Positions 31,595 through 40,012 of a stretch of DNA of 64,000 nt are shown in pieces. The notes beneath the pieces are model-generated. The model made no database searches, was not told where the DNA came from, and worked only from the letters and a program-made list of their open reading frames with translations. Within the stretch, counting starts at the first letter, position 1, and each line of letters starts with the position of its first letter. Made by a program: the position numbers and the translations under genes. The stretch comes from Hallerella sp963597395 (GTDB taxonomy: Bacteria > Fibrobacterota > Fibrobacteria > Fibrobacterales > Fibrobacteraceae), in NCBI GenBank assembly GCA_963597395.1, contig CAVBPX010000003.1, positions 1 to 64,000 on the forward strand. Reading direction: 5' to 3'.

Positions 31595-33592
31595 TTAAAA
31601 CCTTTGGATGAGGGTTAGACGGTATTCCCTTCCGGGGAGCGGATTCGGGGAATAGAAGTTGGTGTAGGTTTCGTCCGAAATGTTCAGTACGGCAAAGGCT
31701 ATTCGCGTACTTTCTATCGGAGAAAATCCGAGCGTCGCGTTGTAGCGGGCTACTCCCGGTTGGCGCGTCTGGTTCAAACGGTCGGAGTAAATCCGGGTGC
31801 GAAAGTTCGCGTCGAGCGTCAAGTCCAGATGGAACGGCAAATAGAGCTTTCCTTCGGCGTAGTAGCTGTGCACGGGTTCGCCGGGAAGAAGCTTTCCGCG
31901 ATACATTTTGGCAAATCCTTTGTCCCGCGGATTTTGAATGGTGCCGCGGAGCGTCGTCTCAAAAAACGAGGCCGGTTTGCTTTTGAGTTCCAGCTCGATT
32001 CCGTAAATTTTTGCCTTGCTCGCGTTGAAGGCTTTGATGGTATTGTTTCCCGTAATCCAGTAAATGCCGTTTTCGAGGTCGGAGTAAAAATAGGTCGCGC
32101 TCAAAATCGAGTTTCCGGAAGGCGTCCGAACGAATCCGCCCGCTTCGAACCGAACCGCCGTTTCGTTTTTCAGGTTCGGGTTTGAAAGAACTCCGCGGTA
32201 AACGCCGTAGAGCTCCATCAATTGCGGCTGCCTGTAAAACCTTCCGATGGAAGCGTTTGCGCCAAAGCGGGAATCTTTTTCGCCGAGCTTCACCTGGAGC
32301 ATTCCCGAAAGGTTCAGGTCCCGATTCTTGGCGCTTTGAATGGTTGCGGTCCCGGTGGGCATCAGAAATTTTCCGCCGTCGATATCGTCGAACGTCTTTT
32401 GGACGGTCCCTTCCGCGACAAGGGACATCCAGTCGAACGCAAAGAATTCGCCGCTTCCGGAAACGGTTCCTCCGTAGCGGGAAAGTCCAAAGTCACGAAT
32501 GCTTCCGCGGGCTTCCCAGCGTTCCGCGCTGCCGCTTGCCCGGAGCGTTCCGTCAAAGCGGTCGAGGACGAGGTTCATAAGAAGTTCCGGACAGAGCCTG
32601 TAGCCCGCAAGGCCGTATTCAATGTAGTCCGGGTAGCTGTAGCCCACAAAATCGAGCGGGTAGTAGGATGCGGAAACGTTCTTTTCGAATTTTCCGCCGA
32701 GGCCCGCTTCCAAAAACAGATGGTCGAAAAACGCCGGAGTTTCCAGCCTGTAGTTAATTTGTGCGCTTTGACCGGTAAAGTTCGCCACCTTGGTCTGGGA
32801 ACTTTCGAGGCCCGGGTTCCCGGCCTTTGTCCAGACGATATTTGCGCCGAATGTCGAAAAGTAATCGCCCGGATGCAGAATGCGGTAGTTGAAGTTTCCG
32901 GAATATTCCGAAAATTCCGCATTTTTTCGTTTGTCCGTAAAGTCGTCGTCCGTGTTGTAGGCGGTGCCGTTCCGGTTTGCAAACTCGTAATCATTATCGC
33001 TGTGACGCGCCGAAACGTTTGCGGAAAAGTTCATGCTGTCGGTCGGCGAAACGCTCACCTGGAGCGAACCTTCGATGGAATTGTGGCTGCCGTAGCTTCC
33101 GAGAAAACGCCCGCCCGTTTTGGGCGAGGCCTTTTTCGTCACAAAGTTGATGACTCCGCCGAGGCCCGATCCGCCGAATCTGGCCGGGACGCGGTCCTTA
33201 TAGACTTCGATTTTTTCGACATTGTTCAGGTCGATGCTTCCGAGATCCGCTCCGCCGCCGCCCGCATCGTTTTTGGGAATTCCGTCGATGCAAATCAGAA
33301 TGTTTCGTGAAGCGATACCGCGGATGCTCACCGTTTGGAAGCTTCCCATGCCGCCTTGCCTGGAACTTTGAATTCCGGGAAGCGAAGAAAGGACTTCGGC
33401 TGCGGATAGGCCGCGACCTTCCCAGGCGTCGGGCGTAATTTCCTCGTAGCCCGGAAGAATTTTTGAAGTCGCGTTTTTTGAAAGCGCAATCTCGGAGACG
33501 CCCAGGTCCTGGACTTCTTTCGCGTTTGCTGTCTGCGCAAGCGCAAGGACGACACCGATCGTGCCGATTGTAGAACTCAATGTCTTTCGCAT
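31595..33592 (-). CDS. btuB: TonB-dependent receptor, BtuB-like (cobalamin)
   Basis: A 665-aa outer-membrane receptor: signal peptide (1-24), plug domain (SAAEVLSSLPGIQSSRQG … VSIRGIASRNILICIDGIP … GGSGLGGVINFVTKKA) and a 22-strand barrel ending YRLTLIQRF. The plug is typical of TonB receptors but does not itself reveal the substrate. A cobalamin riboswitch in its leader and the BtuG-like lipoprotein directly downstream indicate vitamin B12 or a corrinoid. The rest of the uptake system (BtuCDF) is not in the window. Confidence 0.9.
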   Translation of the reverse strand: MRKTLSSTIGTIGVVLALAQTANAKEVQDLGVSEIALSKNATSKILPGYEEITPDAWEGRGLSAAEVLSSLPGIQSSRQGGMGSFQTVSIRGIASRNILICIDGIPKNDAGGGGADLGSIDLNNVEKIEVYKDRVPARFGGSGLGGVINFVTKKASPKTGGRFLGSYGSHNSIEGSLQVSVSPTDSMNFSANVSARHSDNDYEFANRNGTAYNTDDDFTDKRKNAEFSEYSGNFNYRILHPGDYFSTFGANIVWTKAGNPGLESSQTKVANFTGQSAQINYRLETPAFFDHLFLEAGLGGKFEKNVSASYYPLDFVGYSYPDYIEYGLAGYRLCPELLMNLVLDRFDGTLRASGSAERWEARGSIRDFGLSRYGGTVSGSGEFFAFDWMSLVAEGTVQKTFDDIDGGKFLMPTGTATIQSAKNRDLNLSGMLQVKLGEKDSRFGANASIGRFYRQPQLMELYGVYRGVLSNPNLKNETAVRFEAGGFVRTPSGNSILSATYFYSDLENGIYWITGNNTIKAFNASKAKIYGIELELKSKPASFFETTLRGTIQNPRDKGFAKMYRGKLLPGEPVHSYYAEGKLYLPFHLDLTLDANFRTRIYSDRLNQTRQPGVARYNATLGFSPIESTRIAFAVLNISDETYTNFYSPNPLPGREYRLTLIQRF

Positions 33593-33602
33593 CGTTCCTC
33601 AG

Positions 33603-33621
33603 CGCTCCGCAGTGGCGGAGC
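33603..33621 (-). promoter_or_regulatory. Hairpin between riboswitch and btuB start
   Basis: GCTCCGC/GCGGAGC pairs with a 3-4 nt loop just before the GAGGA ribosome site. It is a candidate expression platform for the riboswitch. On the plus strand it is followed by six T, so it could also terminate antisense transcripts. Confidence 0.45.
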
Positions 33622-33625
33622 TTTT

Positions 33626-33815
33626 TTGCTTTTGCAGTTCTTCTGGCTCGGGCGTCGTTCTACTGCCGGTTCCTTCGCATGGGCTTCGGAGGTTTCCACA
33701 CTGGTTTTGAAATTTACCGGTTTCGTCTTCCCTTACAGCGGCGGGACCGCTCCGGGTTTTCACCGGATTCTCTCTTTTGCGCGCGGACCGCAATCCTTGC
33801 ACAAAAGGCTTTTCG
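33626..33815 (-). ncRNA. Cobalamin riboswitch upstream of btuB
   Basis: On the minus strand the hallmarks appear in order: AATCCGGTGAAAACCCGGAG, GCGGTCCCGCCGCTGTAAG, and near the 3' end the B12 box GAGCCAGAAGAACTGC (consensus AGCCAGGAGACCTGC). Size, orientation and position just before a TonB receptor gene are as expected for the family. It should lower expression of btuB and the following lipoprotein when adenosylcobalamin is present. Confidence 0.93.
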
Positions 33816-33937
33816 GGGCACAAAAACAATTTCGACGTCAAATATATAAAATGCGGACTTTGAAAGAGCCGCCCCGCCTCTTGCGGGCTTGTGGAATTCC
33901 TGTTTTGCACATTACAGGGTCCAGGAGGACGTTCACA

Positions 33938-34049
33938 CTCCACCCTCCACGCTCCACACTTCACATTCCACACTCCACACTTCACATTCCACACTCCACA
34001 CTTCACATTCCACTCTCCACCCTCCACTCTCCACCCTCCACACTCCACT
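33938..34049 (+). repeat. Heptanucleotide satellite (16 units of CTCCACN type)
   Basis: Sixteen consecutive 7-mers based on CTCCACA, with variants CTTCACA and TTCCACA forming three identical 21-bp higher-order units at 33952-34014. The strand is pyrimidine-rich. It is open in the frame of aroD but lacks gene signals. Confidence 0.85.
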
Positions 34050-34088
34050 CCGCGCCTTTTCCAAAACGACCCGTTCTCGCAAAATTGT

Positions 34089-34094
34089 TATATT
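34089..34094 (+). promoter_or_regulatory. Promoter box TATATT before aroD
   Basis: The box lies 9 nt before the ATG at 34104, implying a very short or no 5' leader. No Shine-Dalgarno sequence is seen. Confidence 0.35.
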
Positions 34095-34103
34095 CTTTTT
34101 GTG

Positions 34104-34979
34104 ATGGAACATCCAGATTTTGGCTTTGGCCGCGGGCCTTTTTTTGCGGGCGTCCTTTCGGCGGAGACGCTTCGGGATATAGAAGAAAATCCGCTGGGCG
34201 ACCTTTCGCGGGCCGCGGGGCTGTGCACGGCTCTCGAAATTCGCTATGACCTTTTGCTTTCCGCCGGTTGCCCGGAAGGGTCGCTCGGAAGCGTTGCGGA
34301 GAGGGTCAAAAGTCTGTTTCCGAAAGCGCTCCTCATCGGAACGATGCGGCTCGTTCGCGACGGGGGAACCTTTCCCGACGAAGAGGCTCTTTCCCGTGCA
34401 AAATACTTTGTACGGATCCTTTCGGAAAAGGTCGTTCCGGACTACCTCGACGTGGAGGCCGAGGAATTTGCGGGGCTTGTAACTCAAATCGAAGAACTTT
34501 GGAAAAGTGACGAACGGCGAAAGAACACGGCCGTGCCGCTCCTTTCCGAATTTCCGAAAAAGGTTCTCGTTTCGCATCACGACTTTCAAAAGGTTCCGTC
34601 CGAAGAGGAACTCGAAAAAATTTTGGGCGTTGCCCGCGGGCCGGAAGGTCGCTCTCTGCTTTGCGGCGGGCTGAAAATTGCCTGCATGAGCACCTCCGCC
34701 GGGGACTTTGACCGCGTTTACCCCTGGATCCGGGCGGTCAAAAGAAACGTCTCTCCCGAACTGTTTTCGTGCTTTGCCATGGGAAAGACCGGCGAGGATT
34801 CCCGCATCCGGAGTCTCCTTTCGGGTGCGAACCTTACCTATTGCTCGCTCGGGCGCGCCGTCGCCCCCGGACAGATTCCCGTCGAACGTGCGGAAACCGC
34901 CTACCGTGAACTGCTTTTGCAGGCCGAAAATGTCGAAAGTTCGGGCAAAACCGTCAAAAATGGCGGATTTGACCTGTAA
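34104..34979 (+). CDS. aroD: Type I 3-dehydroquinate dehydratase
   Basis: A 291-aa shikimate-pathway enzyme dehydrating 3-dehydroquinate. Type I active-site features are LEIRYDLL (Glu45, Arg47), VSHHDF (catalytic His, residue 158 or 159), KIACMSTSAGDFDRV (Schiff-base Lys191), CFAMGKTGEDSRI and PGQIPVE. It is slightly longer than E. coli AroD because of extra residues at both ends. Start chosen at 34104; the satellite upstream is in frame but is unlikely to be translated. The last 25 residues (SSGKTVKNGGFDL) have no family counterpart. Confidence 0.92.
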   Translation: MEHPDFGFGRGPFFAGVLSAETLRDIEENPLGDLSRAAGLCTALEIRYDLLLSAGCPEGSLGSVAERVKSLFPKALLIGTMRLVRDGGTFPDEEALSRAKYFVRILSEKVVPDYLDVEAEEFAGLVTQIEELWKSDERRKNTAVPLLSEFPKKVLVSHHDFQKVPSEEELEKILGVARGPEGRSLLCGGLKIACMSTSAGDFDRVYPWIRAVKRNVSPELFSCFAMGKTGEDSRIRSLLSGANLTYCSLGRAVAPGQIPVERAETAYRELLLQAENVESSGKTVKNGGFDL

Positions 34980-35059
34980 AAATGCTTTTTCGCTCACAGG
35001 GCTTTCCAACTCCCTTTTTTTTGCTAAACTTTTAGAAAAGAAGCAACAAGGAAACATCT

Positions 35060-35524
35060 ATGCGTCTTTCTGAACGATTTGCGGACAATTGCGTGATCAT
35101 CAATTCGCAAAGCACGACCAAGGAACAGATTCTGAACGAACTGGTGAATACGCTTTGCGCCTCCTACAAGCTCGAACATCGGGACGAAATCTTCGATGCC
35201 GTCTGGAAGCGCGAACAGACCCGCTCTACGGGTATCGGCTGCGGACTGGCCGTCCCCCATGCAAAGATTGACTACGTGGACCGGATGTGCATGGTCGCCG
35301 CGACGGTCGAAAAGGGGATTGACTTTGACGCGATGGACGGCGAACCGGTACACCTTCTGATTTTGATTGTGAGCCCGGGAAATACGGTCGGACCGCACCT
35401 GAAGGCGCTTTCTTCGGTGAGCCGCATTTTGGCGAACGCCGAAGTCCGCAAGGACCTGATCGAAGCCGGAACCCAGGCCGATTTTCTCGACATTTTGGGA
35501 AAAGCCGAAGACAAATATCTGTAA
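35060..35524 (+). CDS. PTS EIIA-like protein (nitrogen/fructose type)
   Basis: A 154-aa PTS_EIIA_2 domain protein, like PtsN (EIIA-Ntr) or fructose EIIA. The phosphoryl-accepting His lies in GLAVPHAK, and the GIDFDAMDGEPVHLLILIVSP segment is typical. No EIIB or EIIC partner is adjacent, so a regulatory PtsN role is favoured over sugar transport. AAGGAAA precedes the start. Confidence 0.9.
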   Translation: MRLSERFADNCVIINSQSTTKEQILNELVNTLCASYKLEHRDEIFDAVWKREQTRSTGIGCGLAVPHAKIDYVDRMCMVAATVEKGIDFDAMDGEPVHLLILIVSPGNTVGPHLKALSSVSRILANAEVRKDLIEAGTQADFLDILGKAEDKYL

Positions 35525-35550
35525 AACGCGACGGGAATGCAAAATGAGCC

Positions 35551-35581
35551 TTGACGCTTTGCGCGGGCTTTTGTATTTTTG
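35551..35581 (+). promoter_or_regulatory. Promoter of tRNA-Val
   Basis: TTGACG (35551-35556), 17-nt spacer, then TATTTTTG (35574-35581). Initiation would fall shortly before the mature tRNA 5' end at 35591. Confidence 0.7.
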
Positions 35582-35590
35582 CGTTGCCTT

Positions 35591-35665
35591 GGACGATTAG
35601 CTCAGTTGGTTTAGAGCGCTGCTTTCACACGGCAGAGGTCACTGGTTCAAATCCAGTATCGTCCA
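35591..35665 (+). tRNA. tRNA-Val (CAC)
   Basis: A 75-nt cloverleaf: acceptor GGACGAT/ATCGTCC, D-arm GCTCAGTTGGTTTAGAGC, anticodon loop TTCACAC (anticodon CAC, reading GUG) and T-arm CTGGTTCAAATCCAG. The CCA end is not encoded. It has its own promoter and terminator. Confidence 0.95.
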
Positions 35666-35669
35666 CTTC

Positions 35670-35701
35670 AAGAGATTCGTTTGGAACGGATCTCTTTTTT
35701 T
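35670..35701 (+). terminator. Rho-independent terminator after tRNA-Val
   Basis: AGAGATTCGTT pairs with AACGGATCTCT (one G-U pair) across a 3-nt TGG loop, followed by seven T. Confidence 0.9.
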
Positions 35702-35718
35702 CGTATATATTTAAGGTT

Positions 35719-36567
35719 ATGAGCGATTTTGTCGATGAATCCAAAATTCCGGAACCGCCTGTCGGGGCACACCTCGTCTCGCCGAGGCTTGGCTTCAATC
35801 ATCACGGCCTGTATGCCGGGAACGGCCGGGTGATTCATTATTCGGGGATGGCGCGGACGCTTTCCTTTCGGGACATTTTAAAGCTTCCGGGGCTTATCCG
35901 CTACGGCGCCGTGGTCAAGACGTCGCTTCGCCGTTTTTGCGACGGCCACGGATTTCGGGTTGTCGAGCATCCGCATGCGAAGTTTACCGGGGAAGAAGCC
36001 GTCCTTCGGGCCAAAAAGCGCCTCTACGAGCGTTCCTACTACCTTTACGGGAACAATTGCGAGCATTTTGTGAACTGGTGCATCGACGATACGTTCAAGA
36101 GTTCAAGCGTGACGCGCCTGCTTTTTCTGTTTGCCGCTTTCGGCTTTTTGCTGCATGCGCTTTGCCTTTCGAAGGTTTCGCGCAAGTTTCCTTCGGGGGC
36201 GCGGTTCTTTTTTAACGTGTTCTTTGCGGTGGTCGGGGCTCTTGTGGTTTCGCACTTTACGCTCGACGCGATGCAGCCGGCTGCGGAAATGCGCGGCCGG
36301 GAACGTCGGAACCGTTATTTTGGACGTGTCGGCACGTGGTGCGGGTTTGCGCTTTCGCCCTTGTTCGCGCTTTTGGGCGCAAGCAGGAATTCACCGCTTT
36401 CGGGGAGCTTTTTCCCGTTCTTTTTGCCGGTTGTCGGCGGAGTGGGAACCTATGGAATTTTCCGTTTGAAGGATACGCTCGGACGCGATGCGCTGCGGCG
36501 TGAACGGAAACGGACCGCGGAATCCCTGGTGCCGGACGAAATTGAAGCGGACGGCGGGGAATCCTAA
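35719..36567 (+). CDS. LRAT-domain membrane protein
   Basis: A 282-aa protein with an N-terminal LRAT-like (NlpC/P60-superfamily) domain. It has GAHLVSPRLGFNHHGLYAG with the catalytic His, and YLYGNNCEHFVNWC with the Cys nucleophile in the NCEHF motif. Two or more transmembrane helices follow in the second half (about residues 137-153, 163-180, 208-228 and 238-252). Eukaryotic LRAT/HRASLS enzymes are acyltransferases or phospholipases; bacterial members are poorly studied. A membrane lipid or lipoprotein-acyl function is plausible. A TATATTTA box ends 5 nt before the ATG. Confidence 0.8.
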   Translation: MSDFVDESKIPEPPVGAHLVSPRLGFNHHGLYAGNGRVIHYSGMARTLSFRDILKLPGLIRYGAVVKTSLRRFCDGHGFRVVEHPHAKFTGEEAVLRAKKRLYERSYYLYGNNCEHFVNWCIDDTFKSSSVTRLLFLFAAFGFLLHALCLSKVSRKFPSGARFFFNVFFAVVGALVVSHFTLDAMQPAAEMRGRERRNRYFGRVGTWCGFALSPLFALLGASRNSPLSGSFFPFFLPVVGGVGTYGIFRLKDTLGRDALRRERKRTAESLVPDEIEADGGES

Positions 36568-36587
36568 AGGTCTCCTCTAAAATTTTT
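36567..36587 (+). repeat. Left-end remnant of the inverted-repeat element
   Basis: AAGGTCTCCTCTAAAA resembles the GGTCACCTCTAAAA terminus of copies 1 and 2; nothing else of the element is left. Confidence 0.35.
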
Positions 36588-36631
36588 ACGGCTCCGTGCA
36601 ACGATTCGGCGTGCCGAAGCATCTCAATCAT

Positions 36632-37927
36632 GTGAAAAAACGAAAACAGATGCTCTTTTTGCTTGCGGCGCTTGTCGGGGTTTCCTCGGCGGCACCGCTT
36701 TCACTTGAGGATTGTGTCCGGATGGCCCGCGAGCGCAATCTCGATATGGAGAGCGCAAGGCTTTCCGAGCGGGCTTCCGAAGCGGCGCTGAACTCCTCCC
36801 GGACTTCAAAGTATCCGACGCTTTCCGCGAGCGTGAACCAGAGCCTTTACGATAGCCCGTTCAACGGACAGACGCAGGACCATTACCGTCTGAGCATGGG
36901 AATTTCGGGCTCCTACACAATCTGGGATGGCGGCGCAACGGGCTTAAACGTCGAAAGCAGGCAGCTTTCCTACGAGGCGTCCAAGTTCAATACGCAACTC
37001 GCCGCGCTGACGGTGCAGGAATCCGCGATGAACGCCTTCGTGGATCTTCTTGCCGCGGGCGAAAACCTTTTGACGGCCCGGGCCGCCAAGGAACTTTCCG
37101 ATTCGCTGGTCCTTTACAACGAGCGCCTTTTTGAAGCGGGAACAATTACGCGGAGCGATCTCGCCCTTGTCAAAAGCGATGCGGCAAGCGCCAATGTCAA
37201 GCTGATTTCGGCGGAGCAGACGGAACGCTCGGCCAAGACGTCCTTGCGGCAGATTTTGGAACTTTCCCGTGCGGATTCGCTTGAAATCCGGTCCATCGAG
37301 TCCGCCTACGAAAAACCCGCGGATATGGGCACCCTGCCGACGTTCGAAACGGTCATGTCCGAAACGCGCAAAAACTATCCGGCCCTAGTCTCGGACAGCC
37401 TCAAGGAACTCGCCGCGGCAAAGGACGTGACGCTTGCGGGAAAGAACAGTTCCATTACGGTTTCGCTCGGAGCCTCGGCCACGACCGGGTTTCAGGCCTG
37501 GGAATCCGACCGCTACGGTCGCCAGCTAAAGAACGGCTATACGCACAGCATTTCGCTCGGAATCAACATTCCGATTATTGACGGCGGCACGACGCAGGCC
37601 AAGGTCCTTTCGGCGCAGGTCGAAAGCGAACGCGCCAAGGTGACGCGCCGCGAAACGGAAAAGTCCCTCGAAAACAGTTTGGAACAGCTCTATATGCAGG
37701 CCGAGAGCGCCGATGCGAGCTGGCTTGCCGCCATTTCGAGCCTCGAAAGCGCCCAGGAGGCGTATGACGTCGCGGTGGAACAGCGGAATGCGGGAACCTT
37801 GACGTTTACGGACTTTCTCGAACAGAAAAACAATTTGCAGAGCGCGCAAAGCGTCCTAATCCAGGCAAAATATACGAGCATTCTCGCCCGGAAGCTGCTC
37901 GAACTTTATATGGGGAATTTCCAATGA
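36632..37927 (+). CDS. TolC-family outer-membrane efflux protein
   Basis: A 431-aa outer-membrane channel of the TolC family. It has a signal peptide (about 1-20, LLAALVGVSSA), two homologous OEP halves with long helical stretches (ESAMNAFVDLLAAGENLLTARAAKEL; NSLEQLYMQAESADASWLAAI) and beta strands between them (SYTIWDGGATGLNVESR, SLGINIPIIDGGTTQAK). It is paired with the MacA-like gene that overlaps its stop (ATGA). GTG 36632 is taken as the start because it gives the signal peptide; ATG 36650 is an alternative. Confidence 0.88.
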   Translation: MKKRKQMLFLLAALVGVSSAAPLSLEDCVRMARERNLDMESARLSERASEAALNSSRTSKYPTLSASVNQSLYDSPFNGQTQDHYRLSMGISGSYTIWDGGATGLNVESRQLSYEASKFNTQLAALTVQESAMNAFVDLLAAGENLLTARAAKELSDSLVLYNERLFEAGTITRSDLALVKSDAASANVKLISAEQTERSAKTSLRQILELSRADSLEIRSIESAYEKPADMGTLPTFETVMSETRKNYPALVSDSLKELAAAKDVTLAGKNSSITVSLGASATTGFQAWESDRYGRQLKNGYTHSISLGINIPIIDGGTTQAKVLSAQVESERAKVTRRETEKSLENSLEQLYMQAESADASWLAAISSLESAQEAYDVAVEQRNAGTLTFTDFLEQKNNLQSAQSVLIQAKYTSILARKLLELYMGNFQ

Positions 37928-39165
37928 AGAAAACAAAAATTTTGATTCCTCTCGCCGTCCTTCTCGTTGCGGGCGGAATTGCGTACAAATTTATCGCCTC
38001 GCCTTCCGGCGGCGAAATGAAGGTCTTTGTGAGCGAAAAGGCGGCCCGCGCTTCGATTCAAACGACCATTTCCTCGACGGGAACGCTCTCGCCGATGGAT
38101 ACGGTGAATATCGGCACGCAGGTCTCCGGCGACATCAGCAAAATTTATGTCGATTTCAATTCCAAGGTCAAAAAGGGCCAGGTGATTGCGGAACTGGACC
38201 GCTCCAAGCTCCAAACGGTTCTGTATCAGTCGAAAATCGCCGCTTCGAGCGCCAAGGTGGATTACGAGCACAAGCTCGCCGTGTACAATCGCACCAAAAA
38301 GCTCGCGGAGACGGGAAGCGCAAGCTCCGTCGAATTGGAAACGGCCGAATACGAGATGAACTCGGCAAAGCTCTCGTGGGATACCCGCAAGAGCGAGGTC
38401 AAACAGGCGGAACTGAACCTGAGCTATTGCATCATCAAAAGCCCGATAGACGGCGTCGTGCTCGAACGTTCCGTGGATGTGGGTCAGACGGTTGCCGCTT
38501 CGATGAGCGCACCGACCCTCTTTATTCTCGCCAAGGATCTTTCCAAGATGCGCGTGATGGCGGACGTTGACGAAGCGGACATCGGAGCCGTCAAGGCGGG
38601 CCAAAAGGTGAGCTTTACGGTGGATGCGTTCCAGGACGATACGTTCCAGGGAACCGTGGAATCCGTGCGCCTGAATCCGACGGTGACGTCCAATGTGGTC
38701 ACCTACACGGTCGTTATTTCGGCCGAAAATCCGGATCTCAAACTTTTGCCAGGGATGACCGCAACGTGTACGATTGTGACGGAAGAAGTGGAAAACGCGC
38801 TGAGCGTTCCGGTTGCCGCCATCAAGTTTTCGCCGGGAAAAATGGAAAAGAAGGCCTCCTCGGACGATGACGATTTTGCTCCGCCGCCTCCCGGCATGGG
38901 CGGAAACGCTCCTGCCATGCACAAGGCCAGTTCTTCCGTCCCGAAAATTGTCGGAAAGAACGTCTGGATTAATAACAACGGACGTCTGGATTTTCGCCCG
39001 GTGCGGACCGGAATCAACGACGGCGTAAACGTCGAAATTCTGGAAGGCCTCTCGGACGGGGATTCCGTCGTGGTCCGCGAAGAGACCGTTTCAGAGGCAA
39101 AGCCTCAGATGGATTCGGACGGGGAAAGTCCCTTTATGCCCGGGCCGAAGCGCAAAAAGAAGTAA
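37924..39165 (+). CDS. Membrane-fusion (MacA/HlyD-type) efflux periplasmic adaptor
   Basis: A 413-aa inner-membrane-anchored adaptor. It has an N-terminal helix (about 5-25), a lipoyl domain (GTQVSGDISKIYVDFNSKVKKGQ; SPIDGVVLERSVDVGQ) around a coiled coil (about 95-150), a beta-barrel domain and a membrane-proximal domain. A Pro-rich loop (DDDDFAPPPPGMGGN) is inserted near residue 310, and the C-terminus is basic. The type is most like MacA, which works with MacB and TolC. The TolC-like partner is upstream, but no MacB permease follows, because the next gene is on the other strand. Confidence 0.9.
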   Translation: MKKTKILIPLAVLLVAGGIAYKFIASPSGGEMKVFVSEKAARASIQTTISSTGTLSPMDTVNIGTQVSGDISKIYVDFNSKVKKGQVIAELDRSKLQTVLYQSKIAASSAKVDYEHKLAVYNRTKKLAETGSASSVELETAEYEMNSAKLSWDTRKSEVKQAELNLSYCIIKSPIDGVVLERSVDVGQTVAASMSAPTLFILAKDLSKMRVMADVDEADIGAVKAGQKVSFTVDAFQDDTFQGTVESVRLNPTVTSNVVTYTVVISAENPDLKLLPGMTATCTIVTEEVENALSVPVAAIKFSPGKMEKKASSDDDDFAPPPPGMGGNAPAMHKASSSVPKIVGKNVWINNNGRLDFRPVRTGINDGVNVEILEGLSDGDSVVVREETVSEAKPQMDSDGESPFMPGPKRKKK

Positions 39166-39185
39166 ATCCTCAAGAGAGAGAAAAG

Positions 39186-39214
39186 AAAGAGACCGGCGCA
39201 TGCCGGTCTCTTTT
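39186..39214. terminator. Bidirectional terminator
   Basis: The AAAGAGACCGGC/GCCGGTCTCTTTT stem with a short loop lies between the convergent adaptor and batE genes. Confidence 0.88.
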
Positions 39215-39235
39215 CCTGTTTGAAATTCGCACCGA

Positions 39236-40012
39236 TTATTTGACGATGCCGAGCTCTCCGAGCTTGATAAAGCCGTTGATCTTTTCGCCGAGCCGGACGT
39301 GCGCCCAGCCTTCCTTCAGGTCGAGAACTTCGACGGAGGTTCCTTCGGAAAGCATGTTGAGCGTTTGGGACTTGTCGCTCGGACCGCTTGTGACGTCGGC
39401 GCTTTCCGCAATGACGATTCCCACCGAATACGTCTTTTCGCGGTAGATCTTGTAGCCCGCGCTGCAGACGAGAACGCCCAGGCACAGGGCCAGCGGAATT
39501 GTCAAAAGGGAGAGAACGAGCCTTGCCCGGGGACGCGCCAGGAGAATTTTCAGAATCTGGACGAGCATAATCGCCCAGACGATTCCAAGCGCAATGAAAA
39601 GTTCTTTTTTGAGCGAAAAGAAGTGGTGCGCCCTGAAAAGAAATTCTAGAATGGGATTTTCCTCTTCGTCGGCTTCGACCTTGTCCTTGGTGAGGCTCTT
39701 CGCGAACTTTAGATTATAGGTGTAGTCCTCGTTTGTCGGGTTTCGGCGGAGAGCCTTTTCGTAATTCAAAATCGAAAGGCCGATTCTTCCTTCGCGAAAA
39801 TAGGCGTTCCCGAGGTTGTAAAACAGGTCCGCGTCGCTGTAGCCGTTGTCGATGCAGTTTTGCCAGGCTTCGGCGGCCGATGTAAAGTCCCCGGCTTTGT
39901 AGGCGGCGGCTCCGGTGTAAAGGGTCTTGCAGTTTTCGCTTGCAAAGAGTGCCGTGCCGAGGCAAAATAAAATCAAAAGGGATTTAGAGGTGACCCGAAA
40001 AAACTTTTTCAT
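39236..40012 (-). CDS. batE: BatE-type TPR and SH3 protein
   Basis: A 258-aa protein: signal peptide (1-24), TPRs (about 28-100, SAAEAWQNCIDNGYSDADLFYNLGNAYFREGRI), two transmembrane helices (about 135-155 and 165-183), and a C-terminal SH3-like domain (VTSGPSDKSQTLNMLSEGTSVEVLDLKEGWAHV). This is the BatE layout. The start at 40012 is followed by the signal peptide; it overlaps the batD stop. A 13-bp TTTAGAGGTGACC (39983-39995), matching the repeat-element terminus, lies in its signal-peptide codons. Confidence 0.85.
   Translation of the reverse strand: MKKFFRVTSKSLLILFCLGTALFASENCKTLYTGAAAYKAGDFTSAAEAWQNCIDNGYSDADLFYNLGNAYFREGRIGLSILNYEKALRRNPTNEDYTYNLKFAKSLTKDKVEADEEENPILEFLFRAHHFFSLKKELFIALGIVWAIMLVQILKILLARPRARLVLSLLTIPLALCLGVLVCSAGYKIYREKTYSVGIVIAESADVTSGPSDKSQTLNMLSEGTSVEVLDLKEGWAHVRLGEKINGFIKLGELGIVK

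Noticed and set aside
33938..34049. CRISPR array.
   Set aside because: The 7-bp/21-bp repeats are directly adjacent with no unique spacers and there are no cas genes.
33891..34103. Coding frame through the heptanucleotide satellite, in frame with aroD.
   Set aside because: It is open only because the repeats lack stops; it has no ribosome site, and the promoter box lies directly before the normal aroD start.
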